The notes under the pieces are model-generated. The model made no database searches and had not been told where the DNA came from. It saw nothing but the letters and a program-made list of their open reading frames with translations. From NCBI GenBank assembly GCA_030539295.1, contig JAUNSJ010000001.1, positions 64,001 through 128,000 on the forward strand: a stretch of DNA of 64,000 nt. Reading direction: 5' to 3'. Positions 62,984-64,000 of the stretch are shown here, piece after piece. A program made the position numbers and the translations under genes. The first letter of the stretch is position 1. Every line of letters starts with the position of its first letter. This stretch comes from Planctomycetia bacterium (lineage in GTDB: Bacteria; Planctomycetota; Planctomycetia; Pirellulales; Thermoguttaceae).

Positions 62984-63904
62984 ATGCATACGCACGAAGC
63001 GATATCGGCATGGCTGGCAGAATTGCGAGCGAGTCTTCAGACACGGCTGAACTGTCTGGACGCATTGTGGCCCGACGGACCACAACGACTGCTCAGTGCC
63101 ATGAATTACAGTTTGCTCGGTGGCGGCAAGCGACTGCGCCCTCTGCTCGTACTTTTGGCGGCGCGACTGTCAGGCGATAATGACGCGGACGCCTGGCCCG
63201 CCGCACTGGCGATCGAAATGGTCCATACCTATTCCCTTATCCACGACGACCTCCCCGCAATGGACAACGACGATTTTCGACGCGGTCGCGCCACGTGCCA
63301 CAAGCAATACGACGAAGCGACGGCTGTTTTAGCAGGGGACGCGCTGCTTACCGGCGCGTTTGAGGTCCTCACTCAACTGCCTTCCCCTGTGGCTTGTGAA
63401 TGTATTCGCATCCTGTCACGTTCGGCAGGCGCTGACGGTATGGTCGGGGGTCAGGAGGACGATGTCCGGTACGCCGCTTGTGGCCAGCAATATTTAACCG
63501 ACAGCGGCCGTGAGCCGAGTGACTTTCTCAATCGTATGCACCATCGAAAGACTGGAGCTCTGATTCGCGCGGCTTTACTTATGGGCGCAACAGTCGGCGG
63601 AGCCTCGGATTCATTAAAAGAATCTCTTATCTGTTACGGAAATTCATTCGGCCTGGCGTTTCAAATAACAGATGATATTTTGGATGTTCTTGGGACCGAA
63701 CAGGCAATGGGTAAAAGAGTCGCGAAAGATGCCGGCGCAGGCAAATTAACCTTCGTTACGTGTTGGGGACTCGAAGAGAGTCGACGCCGCGCCAAGCTTG
63801 AAGTCGAGCACGCTTTAGCTGCACTGGCTCACTGTGACCAGAAGAATCCCGCTTGTCTAGCTTTGCAATCTCTTGTCTCGGAATTACCCGAACGCACTCA
63901 TTAG
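62984..63904 (+). CDS. ispA: Farnesyl/geranyl diphosphate synthase
   Basis: 306 residues. First Asp-rich motif DDLPAMD (88-94) and second DDILD (230-234). The residue five places before the first motif is Tyr83 (HTYSLIHDD), a feature of short-chain synthases and the same as E. coli IspA, so FPP is the likely product. GKRLRP (48-53) binds IPP. It makes the precursor for quinones, hopanoids and undecaprenyl chains. Confidence 0.95.
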   Translation: MHTHEAISAWLAELRASLQTRLNCLDALWPDGPQRLLSAMNYSLLGGGKRLRPLLVLLAARLSGDNDADAWPAALAIEMVHTYSLIHDDLPAMDNDDFRRGRATCHKQYDEATAVLAGDALLTGAFEVLTQLPSPVACECIRILSRSAGADGMVGGQEDDVRYAACGQQYLTDSGREPSDFLNRMHHRKTGALIRAALLMGATVGGASDSLKESLICYGNSFGLAFQITDDILDVLGTEQAMGKRVAKDAGAGKLTFVTCWGLEESRRRAKLEVEHALAALAHCDQKNPACLALQSLVSELPERTH

Positions 63905-63943
63905 CCGGACTGCCCAAAGGAGCATAACAAAAGGAAATCAGAC

Positions 63944-64000
63944 ATGGAAGATATACGTGACAGAAGCCGAGACCATGCCGACGCACCCATGGCTCTTGAA
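63944..64000 (+). CDS. Start of an unidentified gene (3' partial)
   Basis: An ATG at 63944 follows AAGGAAA and opens a frame that runs off the window (MEDIRDRSRDHADAPMALE). In E. coli xseB-ispA is followed by dxs, but these 19 residues are not diagnostic. Confidence 0.4.
   Translation, partial: MEDIRDRSRDHADAPMALE

Noticed and set aside
1-64000. tRNA, rRNA, CRISPR or insertion sequence
   Set aside because: No cloverleaf with a T-loop motif, no regularly spaced repeats and no transposase were seen by eye; a tRNAscan-SE run would be the decisive check.

Overview
The window looks like chromosome of a planctomycete (Planctomycetota), probably a heterotroph specialised on carbohydrates. The clues are two DUF1559 pseudopilin-like genes (one with the H-x9-DG tail motif), two ECF sigma factors each followed by a FecR/LamG-like membrane protein, Tat-exported Gfo/Idh/MocA and ThuA-like proteins, a very large membrane-anchored Ser/Thr kinase, and many sugar enzymes. 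Base composition is near even by eye. Consensus-like sigma-70 promoters (TTGACA-N17-TATAAT type, or extended -10 TGnTATAAT) are easy to see. No tRNA, rRNA, IS element or CRISPR array was found.

Layout. 1-3627 (+): end of a YbhFSR-type ABC exporter. 3659-13379 (-): a DeoR-regulated sugar-catabolic cluster (FGGY kinase, DeoR, FucI-like protein, TIM-barrel isomerase, Gfo/Idh/MocA dehydrogenase, phosphotriesterase-family lactonase candidate, shikimate-dehydrogenase-like enzyme, cupin phosphoglucose isomerase, 2-hydroxyacid dehydrogenase). 13848-17987: a Tat-exported TIM-barrel protein and, divergently, a dehydrogenase pair preceded by a promoter and a ~370-nt structured leader. 18116-21459: two ThuA-like proteins and a Tat-exported oxidoreductase. 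21735-30475: two paralogous four-gene cassettes (sigma factor, FecR/LamG protein, DUF1559, small lipoprotein) pointing away from each other; the right-hand DUF1559 gene carries a frameshift. 30799-33009: a secreted EEP-fold protein and an HGSNAT-like membrane protein. 33040-39530 (-): glnN-carA-carB. 39924-40682 (+): an FlhB that stops just before its autocleavage domain. 40943-47003 (+): an ADP-forming acyl-CoA synthetase and a 1240-residue TPR protein. 47095-53752 (-): a six-gene sugar-phosphate/nucleotide-sugar run (SIS, PIG-L, GATase-like, PPi-type PFK, Ugd, UDP-glucuronate epimerase). 53884-56898 (-): the kinase. 57472-59082 (+): a small membrane protein and a WG-repeat lipoprotein. 59542-64000: a secreted nuclease, then guaA, a cyclophilin, xseB, ispA and the start of one more gene.

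How it fits together. The left third is built for taking up a sugar or polyol derivative into phosphorylated and oxidised intermediates under DeoR control, with a recurrent TTATTGTY box near the likely promoters and next to the structured leader. The middle holds a duplicated sigma/surface-protein module. The right half is largely housekeeping (glutamine to carbamoyl phosphate, GMP, isoprenoids, UDP-uronic acids). The best candidates for something undescribed are the structured leader at 15470-15836, the enzyme combination in the sugar cluster, the paired sigma cassettes, and the FlhB lacking its cytoplasmic domain.
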